A DNA stretch of 64,000 nucleotides from the NCBI RefSeq assembly GCF_014647675.1, contig NZ_BMPQ01000037.1:1-64000 (forward strand). Direction: 5' to 3'. The stretch is from Streptomyces flaveus (lineage in GTDB: Bacteria; Actinomycetota; Actinomycetes; Streptomycetales; Streptomycetaceae). The position numbers were made by a program, and so were the translations under genes. Position 1 is the stretch's first letter. Each line of letters opens with the position of its first letter. Shown here one piece after another: positions 40,622 to 48,564 of this stretch. The notes below the pieces were generated by a model that saw nothing but the letters and a program-made list of their open reading frames with translations, made no database searches and was not told the DNA's origin.

Positions 40622-42181
40622 ATGACACCTAACATCCGCAGGATCGTGGGACACAGGAGCCTCACGACCCTCGTCTGTGGGGCGCTGGCTGCCGGGGGGC
40701 TAGCAGCCGCCGGCGTGACCGCGCTCGAACCGGAAGAGGCGACTGCCTCCAGCCACCGGGAGGCCCCGCTGATCTCGGGGACGCCGCAGTTCGACAACAC
40801 GGACCTGTACGCGTTCGCGAGCCCCGACACCCCGGACACGACGACGATCGTGGCGAACGTGATCCCGTTCGAGGAGCCGGCGGGCGGACCGAACTTCTAC
40901 ACGTTCGCGGAGGACGCCCAGTACGACATCCACATCGACAAGGACGGGGACGCGCAGGGCGATCTGCTGTTCCGGTACACGTTCGACACGCACGTCAAGA
41001 ACGACAAGAGCTTCCTGTACAACACGGGGCCGGTCGAGAGCCTGGACGACCCCGACCTGAACATCACGCAGACCTACGACCTCCAGCTGCTGCAGCTGAA
41101 GGACCAGAAGGCCGTGAAGCGGACGTACGTCGCGGACGATGTGCCGGTCGCGCCGTCGAACGTCGGCAAGGCGTCGATGCCGGACTACGCCAAGCTGCGT
41201 GACCAGGCGGTCAAGGAGCTGGGGTCGTACGACGCCAAGACCTTCGCGGGTCAGGCGGACGACCCGTTCTTCGCGGACCTGCGGGTCTTCGACCTGCTGT
41301 ACGGCGGGAACCTGTCGGAGGTCGGCAACGACACCCTCAAGGAATACAACGTCAACTCCATCGCCCTGCAGCTGCCGAACGAGTTCATCCAGGAGTCGGC
41401 CAAGCAGCCGGTCGTCGGGATCTGGGCGACCACGAACCGCAAGGGCGCGGACGGGCACTTCCGGCAGGTCTCGCGGCTCGGTAACCCGCTGGTGAACGAG
41501 GTCGTCAACCCGATCAAGGACAAGGACACGTTCAACGCGTCCGCTCCGTGGGACGACGCGCAGTTCCTCAAGAACGTGACCGAACCGGAGCTGCCGAAGC
41601 TCATCGAGGCGATCTACAAGATCCCTGCGCCGGACGAGCCCAGGAACGACCTCGTGGACGTCTTCCTGAAGGGTGTTCCGGACCTCAACCAGCCGCCGCA
41701 CGTACGGCCTTCGGAGATGCTGCGGCTCAACACCTCGATCAAGCCGGCGGCCGAACCGAAGCGGCTCGGTGTGCTGGACGGCGACAACGCGGGCTTCCCC
41801 AACGGGCGTCGGCTCACCGACGACGTGATCGACGCCTCGCTTCAGGTCGTCGAGGGTGAACTGCTCGGCGCCAAGAACGACTTGGGCGACGCGGTCGACA
41901 AGAACGACAAGGACTTCGAGAAGGCCTTCCCGTACGTCGCTCTGCCGACCGAGGGTTCGCGCGGTCCGCTGGCCAAGGGTACGGACGGCACCAAGGGCGA
42001 CGTACGCAACCAGCTCGGCGACGCGCTGACGCCGGCGGGCACGAGCAGCGGCAACATCGGCGGCATGGACGACACCACGCTGATCGCCGTGTCGGCGGTG
42101 TCGGGCGCGGCCGGCTTCCTGCTGATCGGCACGGGGCTCATGTGGTGGCGCAGCCGACGGCGGATGAGCGGCTACTACTAG
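40622..42181 (+). CDS. DUF4331 domain protein, exported and membrane-anchored
   Basis: A 519-residue protein. Signal sequence (residues 1-42, ending ATASSHREAP), a large extracytoplasmic DUF4331 domain beginning SHREAPLISGTPQFDNTDLY, which is the family signature, and a C-terminal membrane helix with basic stop-transfer (GFLLIGTGLMWWRSRRR). Acid-rich segments with D/N/K repeats suggest calcium or other metal contact, unproven. Transcribed divergently from the sigma/anti-sigma pair from a matching promoter, and followed by TPR and Ni/Co-transporter genes. The biochemical role of DUF4331 is unknown. Confidence 0.92.
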   Translation: MTPNIRRIVGHRSLTTLVCGALAAGGLAAAGVTALEPEEATASSHREAPLISGTPQFDNTDLYAFASPDTPDTTTIVANVIPFEEPAGGPNFYTFAEDAQYDIHIDKDGDAQGDLLFRYTFDTHVKNDKSFLYNTGPVESLDDPDLNITQTYDLQLLQLKDQKAVKRTYVADDVPVAPSNVGKASMPDYAKLRDQAVKELGSYDAKTFAGQADDPFFADLRVFDLLYGGNLSEVGNDTLKEYNVNSIALQLPNEFIQESAKQPVVGIWATTNRKGADGHFRQVSRLGNPLVNEVVNPIKDKDTFNASAPWDDAQFLKNVTEPELPKLIEAIYKIPAPDEPRNDLVDVFLKGVPDLNQPPHVRPSEMLRLNTSIKPAAEPKRLGVLDGDNAGFPNGRRLTDDVIDASLQVVEGELLGAKNDLGDAVDKNDKDFEKAFPYVALPTEGSRGPLAKGTDGTKGDVRNQLGDALTPAGTSSGNIGGMDDTTLIAVSAVSGAAGFLLIGTGLMWWRSRRRMSGYY

Positions 42182-42217
42182 CCGCTCCGCGGAAGGGCGG
42201 TTCGGAACTGCGGGTCC

Positions 42218-42279
42218 GTTGTGGCTGGTCGCGCCCACGCGGCGGAGCCGCAAAGCGGATACAGCCCCGCGCCCCTGAA
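42218..42279. repeat. Interrupted arm of the dispersed repeat
   Basis: GTTGTGGCTGGTCGCGCC (42218-42235) and CCCCGCGCCCCTGAA (42265-42279) are the two halves of the left outer arm, here separated by 29 unrelated bases rich in GGCGGAGCCGC. It follows the DUF4331 stop codon. Confidence 0.7.
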
Positions 42280-42308
42280 GGGGCCTGCGGCCTCCTTCGG
42301 GGCGCGGG
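42266..42308 (+). terminator. Hairpin downstream of the DUF4331 gene
   Basis: CCCGCGCCCC pairs perfectly with GGGGCGCGGG across 23 bases that contain a smaller CCCCT/AGGGG hairpin. Placed 85 bases after the DUF4331 stop and before the TPR gene; may terminate or attenuate transcription. Confidence 0.55.
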
Positions 42309-42427
42309 TACCGCACCGGACTTCTTAGCCACCCCCAAACTGGCGCGGCCCGCAACCACCATCCCCCACGGCGCGGGCCGCGCCTTCACCCCGTACAACC
42401 GCACCTTCAGGACATTGAGGAGAGGGC

Positions 42428-43918
42428 ATGTCCCCGCGCAAGACCGAGGACGGCGCCACCGAGCCCGACCAGCAGGCGGCTTCCACCGATGCCTCCGCGC
42501 CCGCCGAGGGCGAGGACACTCCCCAAGCCACGGAGGAGCCCACACCGGGCGCCGCCCCGGGTCGCCCCGAGGCGGCGCCGGAATCGCGGAGGGCTCGGGT
42601 GGTGCGGCTGGCCGCTTGTGCTGTTGCCCTCGCCGTTGCGATGACCGCCGGAGCCGTCGTGATGGGGTCCCGGGATGATGGTGGGGTGAGGGCCGTGGCC
42701 TCCGTGCCCGGGACTGCGCCCGAGTTGTTGGCGGGGGGCAATCTGAACGACAGCATCTCCGCGCTTCAGGGGCATCTGAAGGCGCAGCCCAAGGACTTCA
42801 GCGGGTGGGCCACGCTCGGTGTCGCGTACGTCGAACAGGCGCGCACCAACGGCGACCCGTCGCGGTATCCGCAGGCGCAGCGCGCGCTGGACCGTTCGCT
42901 GAAGCTGCGGCCCGACAACGACCCGGCGCTCGCGGGCCGGGCGGCGCTGGCCGCCGCGCGGCACGACTTCCCCGGGGCGCTGCGGTACTCGGACGACGCG
43001 CTGGAGCAGAACCCGTACAACGAGCGGGCGTTGTCCTCGCGGATCGACGCCCTGGTCGAACTCGGCCGCTACGACGAGGCGTCGAAGGCCTCCGACGAGG
43101 CCGACGCCCGTCGCCCCGGCATCCCCGTGTTCACCCGGTACGCCTACGTACGCGAGCTGCGCGGCGACGTACCCACCGCGCGGCGCGTCCTGGAGCAGGC
43201 GCTCACCAGTGCCACCGCCCCCGGAGACGTGGCGTACGTGGCGACCTCGCTCGGCCAGCTCGCCTGGCGTGAGGGCGAGTACGAGACCGCGCTGAAGCAC
43301 TACGCGCGGGCGCTGCGGGCCGACAGCACGTACCTCCCCGCTCTGGAGGGCCGCGCCCGCGCCCAGGCCGCGAGCGGCGACCAGGCGGCGGCGATCCGCG
43401 GCATGGAGGAGGTCGTGGCCGGCTTCCCGTTGCCCGGCCCGCTGGTCGCGCTGGGCGAGTTGTACGAGGCCCGCGGCGCCGAGGGCGACAAGACGAAGGC
43501 CCGCGACCAGTACGCCCTGGTCGACGCGTGGACCGCGCTGGCCCGCGCGAACGGCGTCAACGCCGACCTCGACACGGCCCTCGCGGCGGCGGACCACGGC
43601 GACCGCAAGTCCGCCCTGCGCGCCGCGAAGGCGGAGTGGGACCGCCGCGAGACCGTGCACACCGCGGACGCCCTAGCCTGGGCCCTGCACGTCAACGGCC
43701 GCGACGAGGAAGCCCTCCCCTACGCCCGCCGCGCCACGGCCACCGGCTACCGGGACGCCACCTTCCTCTACCACCGCGGCATGATCGAACACGCCAACGG
43801 CAACGAGAAGGAAGCCCGCGACAGCCTGTCGTCGGCACTGGAACTCAACCCGGGCTTCTCCCCGGTGGGAGCGAAGGCGGCCCGTACGGCCCTGGACGAG
43901 CTGGGCGGTGCCAAGTGA
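42428..43918 (+). CDS. Membrane-anchored tetratricopeptide repeat protein
   Basis: A 496-residue protein: Pro/Glu/Ala-rich cytoplasmic N-terminus, one membrane span (residues 58-80, VVRLAACAVALAVAMTAGAV), then an extracytoplasmic array of TPR units (for example ALSSRIDALVELGRYDEASK, LEGRARAQAASGDQAAAIRG). TPRs usually scaffold protein partners. ATG with GAGGAGAGGG. Its TGA overlaps the GTG of the Ni/Co transporter gene (GTGA), so the two are co-translated; the DUF4331 protein is the likely third partner. Confidence 0.9.
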   Translation: MSPRKTEDGATEPDQQAASTDASAPAEGEDTPQATEEPTPGAAPGRPEAAPESRRARVVRLAACAVALAVAMTAGAVVMGSRDDGGVRAVASVPGTAPELLAGGNLNDSISALQGHLKAQPKDFSGWATLGVAYVEQARTNGDPSRYPQAQRALDRSLKLRPDNDPALAGRAALAAARHDFPGALRYSDDALEQNPYNERALSSRIDALVELGRYDEASKASDEADARRPGIPVFTRYAYVRELRGDVPTARRVLEQALTSATAPGDVAYVATSLGQLAWREGEYETALKHYARALRADSTYLPALEGRARAQAASGDQAAAIRGMEEVVAGFPLPGPLVALGELYEARGAEGDKTKARDQYALVDAWTALARANGVNADLDTALAAADHGDRKSALRAAKAEWDRRETVHTADALAWALHVNGRDEEALPYARRATATGYRDATFLYHRGMIEHANGNEKEARDSLSSALELNPGFSPVGAKAARTALDELGGAK

Positions 43919-45738
43919 GCGCAGCCGCAGGCCTCAAGAGCCGCAAGAGCCTGAAGAACTCGCTGCCCCGTCGCCGGTTCGCCGCCTGCGTGGCCGTTCT
44001 CATGGGCACCCTCGCCCTGCTGCTCGTCCCCACGGGGACCGCGGCCGCGCACCCGCTCGGGAACTTCACCGTCAACCGGTACGACGGACTCGTCATCGGT
44101 CCCGAGAAGCTGCGGATCGACCACGTGGAGGACCTCGCGGAGATCCCGGCGACCCAGGCCAAGCCCCGGATCAAGGAGGCGGGCAAGGAGAGCTGGGCCC
44201 GGGAGCGGTGCGCGACGGCGGCCGGGAAGAGCCGGGTGACCGTGGCCGGGCGCGAGGTCGCGCTGGACGTCGGCGAGAGCCGCGTACGTGTGCGTCCCGG
44301 GCAGGCCGGGCTCGACACGCTCCGGGTGGAGTGCCGTTGGACGGCACCGCTGCCGGCGGGAGAGGCCTCCGTCGGCTTTCGCGCCTCCGTCGTCAACGGT
44401 CCCGGCTGGCGTGAGGTCACCGCGCGCGGCGACCGGATGACCCTCACCTCCTCGGACGTCCCCACGAAGTCCGTGTCCCGCGAACTGACCAGCTACCCCG
44501 AGGAGTTGCTGCAGTCGCCGGAGGACACGGCGACCGCGTCCCTGAAGGCCCGCCCCGGCGGACCCGCCCTCGCCGAGGAGAACTCCGACGCCCCCGCCTC
44601 CTCCGTACTGCCCCGCGGCGCCGACCGGTTCACCCGCGCCCTGGACGACCTGGTGGCCCGCCACGACCTGAGCACGGGCTTCGCGGCGCTGGCCCTGGTC
44701 ATCGCGGTGGGCCTGGGCGCCATGCACGCGCTCGCGCCGGGTCACGGCAAGACGCTGATGGCCGCGACGGCCGCGGCACGCGGCGGCCGGGCCGGCCTGC
44801 GCGACGTCCTGCCCCTGGCCGCGTCGGTGACCGTCACCCACACCTTGGGCGTGGTCGCGCTGGGCCTGCTGGTCACGGCCGGCTCGGCAGCGGCTCCTTC
44901 GGTGGTGACGTGGCTGGGTATCGCGAGCGGCGTCCTGGTGACGGCGGCGGGCCTGACGCTCGTACGAAAGGCCTGGCGGAACCGGGCCCATGGGCACGGG
45001 CACCCTCCTGTGCCCGACCATGAGCACGAACACGGCCACACCCACGATCACGATCACGAACCTGAGCGCCCGCACGACCACCCCCACACGGACGCGCACG
45101 ACGACGCCCATCACCACGGGGACGCCCACGAACACGCCGAGCGGCACGAGCGACCTCTCGTGCTCGCACACGCCCAGGCGGACACCACGTCTGCGCACGG
45201 CCATGCGTCAGCGCTCCTGGAAGCCCCCGCGCACAGCGAACCCCGAACGACCGGACACCACCACTCGCACGCAGACCGACACGATCACCAACACGCACAC
45301 GGTCACGACCACACCCACGATCACAAGCACACCCACGCCAACCACACCCACACGCACACCCACGGCGGCTTCACCCACACCCACGAGATCGCGCCCACCC
45401 TGCGCGGCACGATCCTGCTCGGCTTCGCGGGCGGGTTGGTGCCGAGCCCTTCGGCTGTCGTCGTCCTGGTGGGGGCCGCCGCGCTCGGCAAGGCCTGGTT
45501 CGGGTTCCTGCTCGTCCTCGCGTACGGCGTCGGACTCGCCCTGACCCTGACGGCGGCCGCGGTCGCCGTGGTCAAGCTGGGCAGCAGGGTCAGCCGCGTG
45601 CTGGCCGACGGCCCCCGCTGGACCGGCGGTCCGATGGCCGCGCTGGTGCGCAGGAACGTCGCCCTCGGCTCCGCGTGCCTCGTCGTGGCCCTTGGGGCTG
45701 GATTGGTGCTCCAGGGGGCGGCAACCGCACTGGGTTGA
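43915..45738 (+). CDS. Nickel/cobalt transporter (HoxN/HupN/RcnA-like) with large His-rich loop
   Basis: A 607-residue protein. Signal-like N-terminus, an extracytoplasmic domain beginning AAAHPLGNFTVNRYDGLVIG (seen in HupE/UreJ-like and RcnA-like proteins), then the NiCoT-type membrane domain with H271-ALAPG-H277-GK and a C-terminal half containing ILLGFAGGLVPSPSAVVVLV. Between them, residues about 359-490 are extremely rich in His and Asp (HTHDHDHEPE, HTHTHTHGGFTHTH), a cytoplasmic metal-binding loop like that of RcnA but much longer. GTG start overlaps the TPR stop. Direction of transport (export or import) cannot be settled from sequence. Confidence 0.9.
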   Translation: MSAAAGLKSRKSLKNSLPRRRFAACVAVLMGTLALLLVPTGTAAAHPLGNFTVNRYDGLVIGPEKLRIDHVEDLAEIPATQAKPRIKEAGKESWARERCATAAGKSRVTVAGREVALDVGESRVRVRPGQAGLDTLRVECRWTAPLPAGEASVGFRASVVNGPGWREVTARGDRMTLTSSDVPTKSVSRELTSYPEELLQSPEDTATASLKARPGGPALAEENSDAPASSVLPRGADRFTRALDDLVARHDLSTGFAALALVIAVGLGAMHALAPGHGKTLMAATAAARGGRAGLRDVLPLAASVTVTHTLGVVALGLLVTAGSAAAPSVVTWLGIASGVLVTAAGLTLVRKAWRNRAHGHGHPPVPDHEHEHGHTHDHDHEPERPHDHPHTDAHDDAHHHGDAHEHAERHERPLVLAHAQADTTSAHGHASALLEAPAHSEPRTTGHHHSHADRHDHQHAHGHDHTHDHKHTHANHTHTHTHGGFTHTHEIAPTLRGTILLGFAGGLVPSPSAVVVLVGAAALGKAWFGFLLVLAYGVGLALTLTAAAVAVVKLGSRVSRVLADGPRWTGGPMAALVRRNVALGSACLVVALGAGLVLQGAATALG

Positions 45739-45780
45739 GCTACTTTTGTTCAGAATGGTGCGTTTGCGAATGGGGGCGTC

Positions 45781-47415
45781 GTGTCGGATGAGGCACGCAG
45801 TGAACGGGTGATCGCGGGGCGTTACCGCCTGCTGTCCCCGCTGGGCGAGGGCGGGATGGGGACCGTCTGGCGCGCCCGTGACGAGGTGCTGCACCGCGAG
45901 GTCGCCGTCAAGGAGGTACGCGCCCCGGCCGGGCTGCCCACCCCCGAGGTGGAGCGGATGTACGCGCGCCTGGAGCGCGAGGCCTGGGCCGCGGCCCGCG
46001 TCGCGCACCGGAACGTGGTGACGGTGTACGACGTGGCCATGGAGGAGGGCCGCCCCTGGATCGTGATGGAGCTGGTCCGCGGCATCTCTCTCTACGATCT
46101 CCTGGACGCCGAGGGTCCGCTGTCGCCGCAGCGCACCGCGCACATCGGCGCCGAGGTGCTGGCCGCCCTGCGCGCCGCGCACGAGGCCGGGGTGCTGCAC
46201 CGCGACGTGAAGCCCGGCAACGTACTGATGTCGAACGACGACCGCATCATCCTCACCGACTTCGGCATCGCCATGGTCGAGGGCAGCTCCGCGCTCACCA
46301 TGACCGGCGAGGTGATCGGCTCGCCGGAGTTCCTCGCCCCGGAGCGGGCGCTGGGGCGCACGCCGGGTCCCGAGTCGGACCTGTGGTCGCTCGGCGTGAT
46401 GCTGTACGCGGCGGTCGAGGGCAACTCGCCGTTCCGCCAGGACACCCCGCTCAGCACCCTGCGCGCGGTCGTCGACGAGGAGCTGCCGCCGCCGCGCCGT
46501 GCGGGCCCGCTGGCCCCGGTCATCGAGGGCCTGTTGCGCAAGGATCCGGCCGAGCGGCTCTCGGGGGAAGCCGCCGAGGAGGACCTGCGCCTCATCGCGG
46601 CGGATGGCACGCCTCGCACGGCAGCCGCCGCCTACGCGCCGACCGTCGCGGCCCTCCCCCAGCCGACCCCGCCCGCACCGCACACCCCGCCCGCCGCTCC
46701 CGTCCCGTCCCGTGCCCCGACCTCCACGACCACCACCGCGGAGCCCGCACACCCGCGGCGCGCCACGGTCGTCCTGATCGCGGGCCTGGTCGCCCTCGCG
46801 CTCGCCTTCGCGGGACTGACGTACGCCCTGCTCAACGACAACGGAGGGGGCGAAGAGAGCAGCAGCACCACCGGTGGCGCCACGGGCGGAACCGGCGATG
46901 GCGGCTCCACCAACGGCGGCGGTGACAACGGCGGTACGAGCGGAGGGGGGGACGACGGCGGTACGACCACCAGCGAGACCTCGGGCACGAACGGCACGAA
47001 CGGTGGCTCGACGGACGGCGGCCGGACGAGCTCTCCGCCTCCCCAGACCGTCGAGGTGTCGCTGTCGGGCAACAACACGCAGTACAGCGGCGCCTGTCCG
47101 CCGCCGGAGGCAGAGGCGCCCACGTTCACGGCGACGATCACGGTGGGCCGCGCCCCGGCGGAGGTCGACTACCGGTGGGTCACGAAGAGCGGCGAACCCT
47201 CGGACCCGGGCTGGAAGACGCTGTCGTTCTCCGACGGCGACACGTCCCAGCAGGTCAACCATGTGGAGACGGGGGACAACGAAGACGGTACGTACGAGAA
47301 CGAGATGAGCGTCGAGGTCCGTAGCCCCGTGCATACGACGTCCGACTCGGTGGCGTTCTCGGTGACGTGCGAGACGGAGACCCCGACAACGGACGGGGCC
47401 TCCCCTACGCCGTAA
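45781..47415 (+). CDS. Transmembrane Ser/Thr protein kinase (PknB-like)
   Basis: A 544-residue receptor-type kinase. Gly loop GEGGMG (22-27), catalytic lysine K44, HRD at 140-142, DFG at 160-162, APE as APERALG. A Pro/Thr-rich juxtamembrane stretch leads to one membrane helix (329-351), then a Gly/Ser/Thr linker of about 75 residues and an extracytoplasmic beta domain of about 110 residues (VEVSLSGNNTQYSGACPPPE onward), which contains a probable disulfide. No PASTA repeats. GTG start 42 bases after the Ni/Co transporter; convergent with the esterase gene. Confidence 0.93.
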   Translation: MSDEARSERVIAGRYRLLSPLGEGGMGTVWRARDEVLHREVAVKEVRAPAGLPTPEVERMYARLEREAWAAARVAHRNVVTVYDVAMEEGRPWIVMELVRGISLYDLLDAEGPLSPQRTAHIGAEVLAALRAAHEAGVLHRDVKPGNVLMSNDDRIILTDFGIAMVEGSSALTMTGEVIGSPEFLAPERALGRTPGPESDLWSLGVMLYAAVEGNSPFRQDTPLSTLRAVVDEELPPPRRAGPLAPVIEGLLRKDPAERLSGEAAEEDLRLIAADGTPRTAAAAYAPTVAALPQPTPPAPHTPPAAPVPSRAPTSTTTTAEPAHPRRATVVLIAGLVALALAFAGLTYALLNDNGGGEESSSTTGGATGGTGDGGSTNGGGDNGGTSGGGDDGGTTTSETSGTNGTNGGSTDGGRTSSPPPQTVEVSLSGNNTQYSGACPPPEAEAPTFTATITVGRAPAEVDYRWVTKSGEPSDPGWKTLSFSDGDTSQQVNHVETGDNEDGTYENEMSVEVRSPVHTTSDSVAFSVTCETETPTTDGASPTP

Positions 47416-47439
47416 GCGGCGCGTCTCACAACTTGGCGG

Positions 47440-48249
47440 TCAGGCCACGCTCTTGAGCACGGGCAGATAACCGCCGGACTGTCCGGCCGCCTTCGGGTGG
47501 TACGACTCGCCGATGTTCAGCCAGTTGACGCTGTGCAGCCAGGGGCTGCCGGAGCAGATCTCGTGTCCGGTGAAGGCGGGCACGACGTCGCCGAAGGTGA
47601 AGCCGTGGTCGGCGGCACGCTTGGCGATGGCGCTGTTCAGGTAGTCGGCGGCGTTGTTGATGGCGGACCGTTCGCCCTCGGTCATGCCGGCCGCGCAGCT
47701 GCCGCTGAGTTTGTAGAAGCGGGGGTAGCCCAGGACGACCACATGGGCCGCCGGAGCCTTTGCGCTGATCGCCGAGTAGACGGAGTCGAGTCGGCCGGGC
47801 AGCGTCGAGTCGACGTACGCCTTCGCCGTGTTGATGCGGGCGGCGCAGGCGCTCTCGGACTGGAGCACACAGGTCGTCATGACGTCGGAGAAACCGGCGT
47901 CGTTGCCTCCGATGGTGATGGAGACGAGACCGGTGCCGGATCCGAGCGGGCCCAGCTGACCGGCCACAACATCACCCGTACGAGCGCCCGAGCATGCCGT
48001 GAAGTGGAACGACGAGGGTGAGTTGGCGGCGGCCCAGAGGTGCGGGTACGCCTTCGTACTGCGCTTGCATTCGCCGCTGGATCCGATGTAGCTGCCCGCG
48101 CCGACCCCGGAGGAGTAGGAGTCGCCGAGGGCCACATAGCCGGTCGCAGCGGCGTTTTCGGACGCCTGCGCCGCCGTGGCCCCGGTGAGGGCGGAAGCGG
48201 CGGCGAGGAGGAGTGAGGTGGCGTATGCCGCAAGTCGGGAACGTCTCAT
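47440..48249 (-). CDS. Secreted SGNH/GDSL hydrolase (lipase/esterase)
   Basis: A 269-residue secreted enzyme. Signal peptide with RRSRLAAYATSLLLAAASAL and cleavage near ATAAQASEN. SGNH blocks: nucleophile S44 in LGDSYSSG, GGND with N116, and H251 in GESYHPKAAGQ. Six cysteines would form three disulfides as in Streptomyces SGNH esterases, which use a Ser-His pair with a backbone contact in place of Asp. ATG. From memory the S. coelicolor orthologue is SCO1725, a characterised extracellular esterase. Confidence 0.94.
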   Translation of the reverse strand: MRRSRLAAYATSLLLAAASALTGATAAQASENAAATGYVALGDSYSSGVGAGSYIGSSGECKRSTKAYPHLWAAANSPSSFHFTACSGARTGDVVAGQLGPLGSGTGLVSITIGGNDAGFSDVMTTCVLQSESACAARINTAKAYVDSTLPGRLDSVYSAISAKAPAAHVVVLGYPRFYKLSGSCAAGMTEGERSAINNAADYLNSAIAKRAADHGFTFGDVVPAFTGHEICSGSPWLHSVNWLNIGESYHPKAAGQSGGYLPVLKSVA

Positions 48250-48302
48250 GGAACCTCCCTATAGCAGGATCTCTGCCACAACTTGCGTACCACCGCACAC
48301 AG

Positions 48303-48331
48303 TTGACGGGAAGTGTCCATGCCAATACTTT
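48303..48331 (+). promoter_or_regulatory. Sigma70-like promoter upstream of the subtilase gene
   Basis: TTGACG, 17 bases, TACTTT. Spacing is ideal and both hexamers fit HrdB-type promoters; the leader to the subtilase ATG would be about 227 bases. Confidence 0.45.
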
Positions 48332-48483
48332 CCCGAACTTACTGGGAGTCACACCGCACATCACCTTGCGTTTCATTTCCTTCACATGACGTAAACATGA
48401 CAAAGTCTCAACTCCCTTGAGCTGCACGGCGGTTCGGATCACGCTGGTGTCTCAGCCGGTAGCGGAACGCAACGCTCCTGGTT

Positions 48484-48505
48484 GTGCGCGCGATCACGCG
48501 CGCAC
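48484..48505. promoter_or_regulatory. Inverted repeat in the subtilase leader
   Basis: GTGCGCGCG-ATCA-CGCGCGCAC, a perfect 9-bp inverted repeat with 4-base centre, 59 bases upstream of the subtilase ATG. Could be an operator or a leader hairpin. Confidence 0.5.
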
Positions 48506-48564
48506 CCCCCACAGACGTGCGCCCCCACCCTGGCGCGCGCTGCCTAGAGGAGGACTCCCTCGTA

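Larger units (their letters stand above)
48250..48564. other. Divergent promoter region of the esterase and subtilase genes
   Basis: This 315-bp gap has lower GC content than its surroundings and no gene. A sigma70-like promoter TTGACG (48303-48308), 17-base spacer, TACTTT (48326-48331) points toward the subtilase. A 9-bp inverted repeat closer to the subtilase is listed separately. I see no clear promoter for the esterase. Confidence 0.5.

Noticed and set aside
45000-45370. CRISPR-like periodicity in the His-codon-rich stretch
   Set aside because: The CAC/GAC triplet periodicity encodes the His/Asp loop of the transporter; there are no fixed repeats with unique spacers.
45208-47334. A 708-codon open frame antisense to the Ser/Thr kinase
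   Set aside because: Arginine- and glycine-rich shadow of the kinase and His-rich loop; no domain, no start signal.
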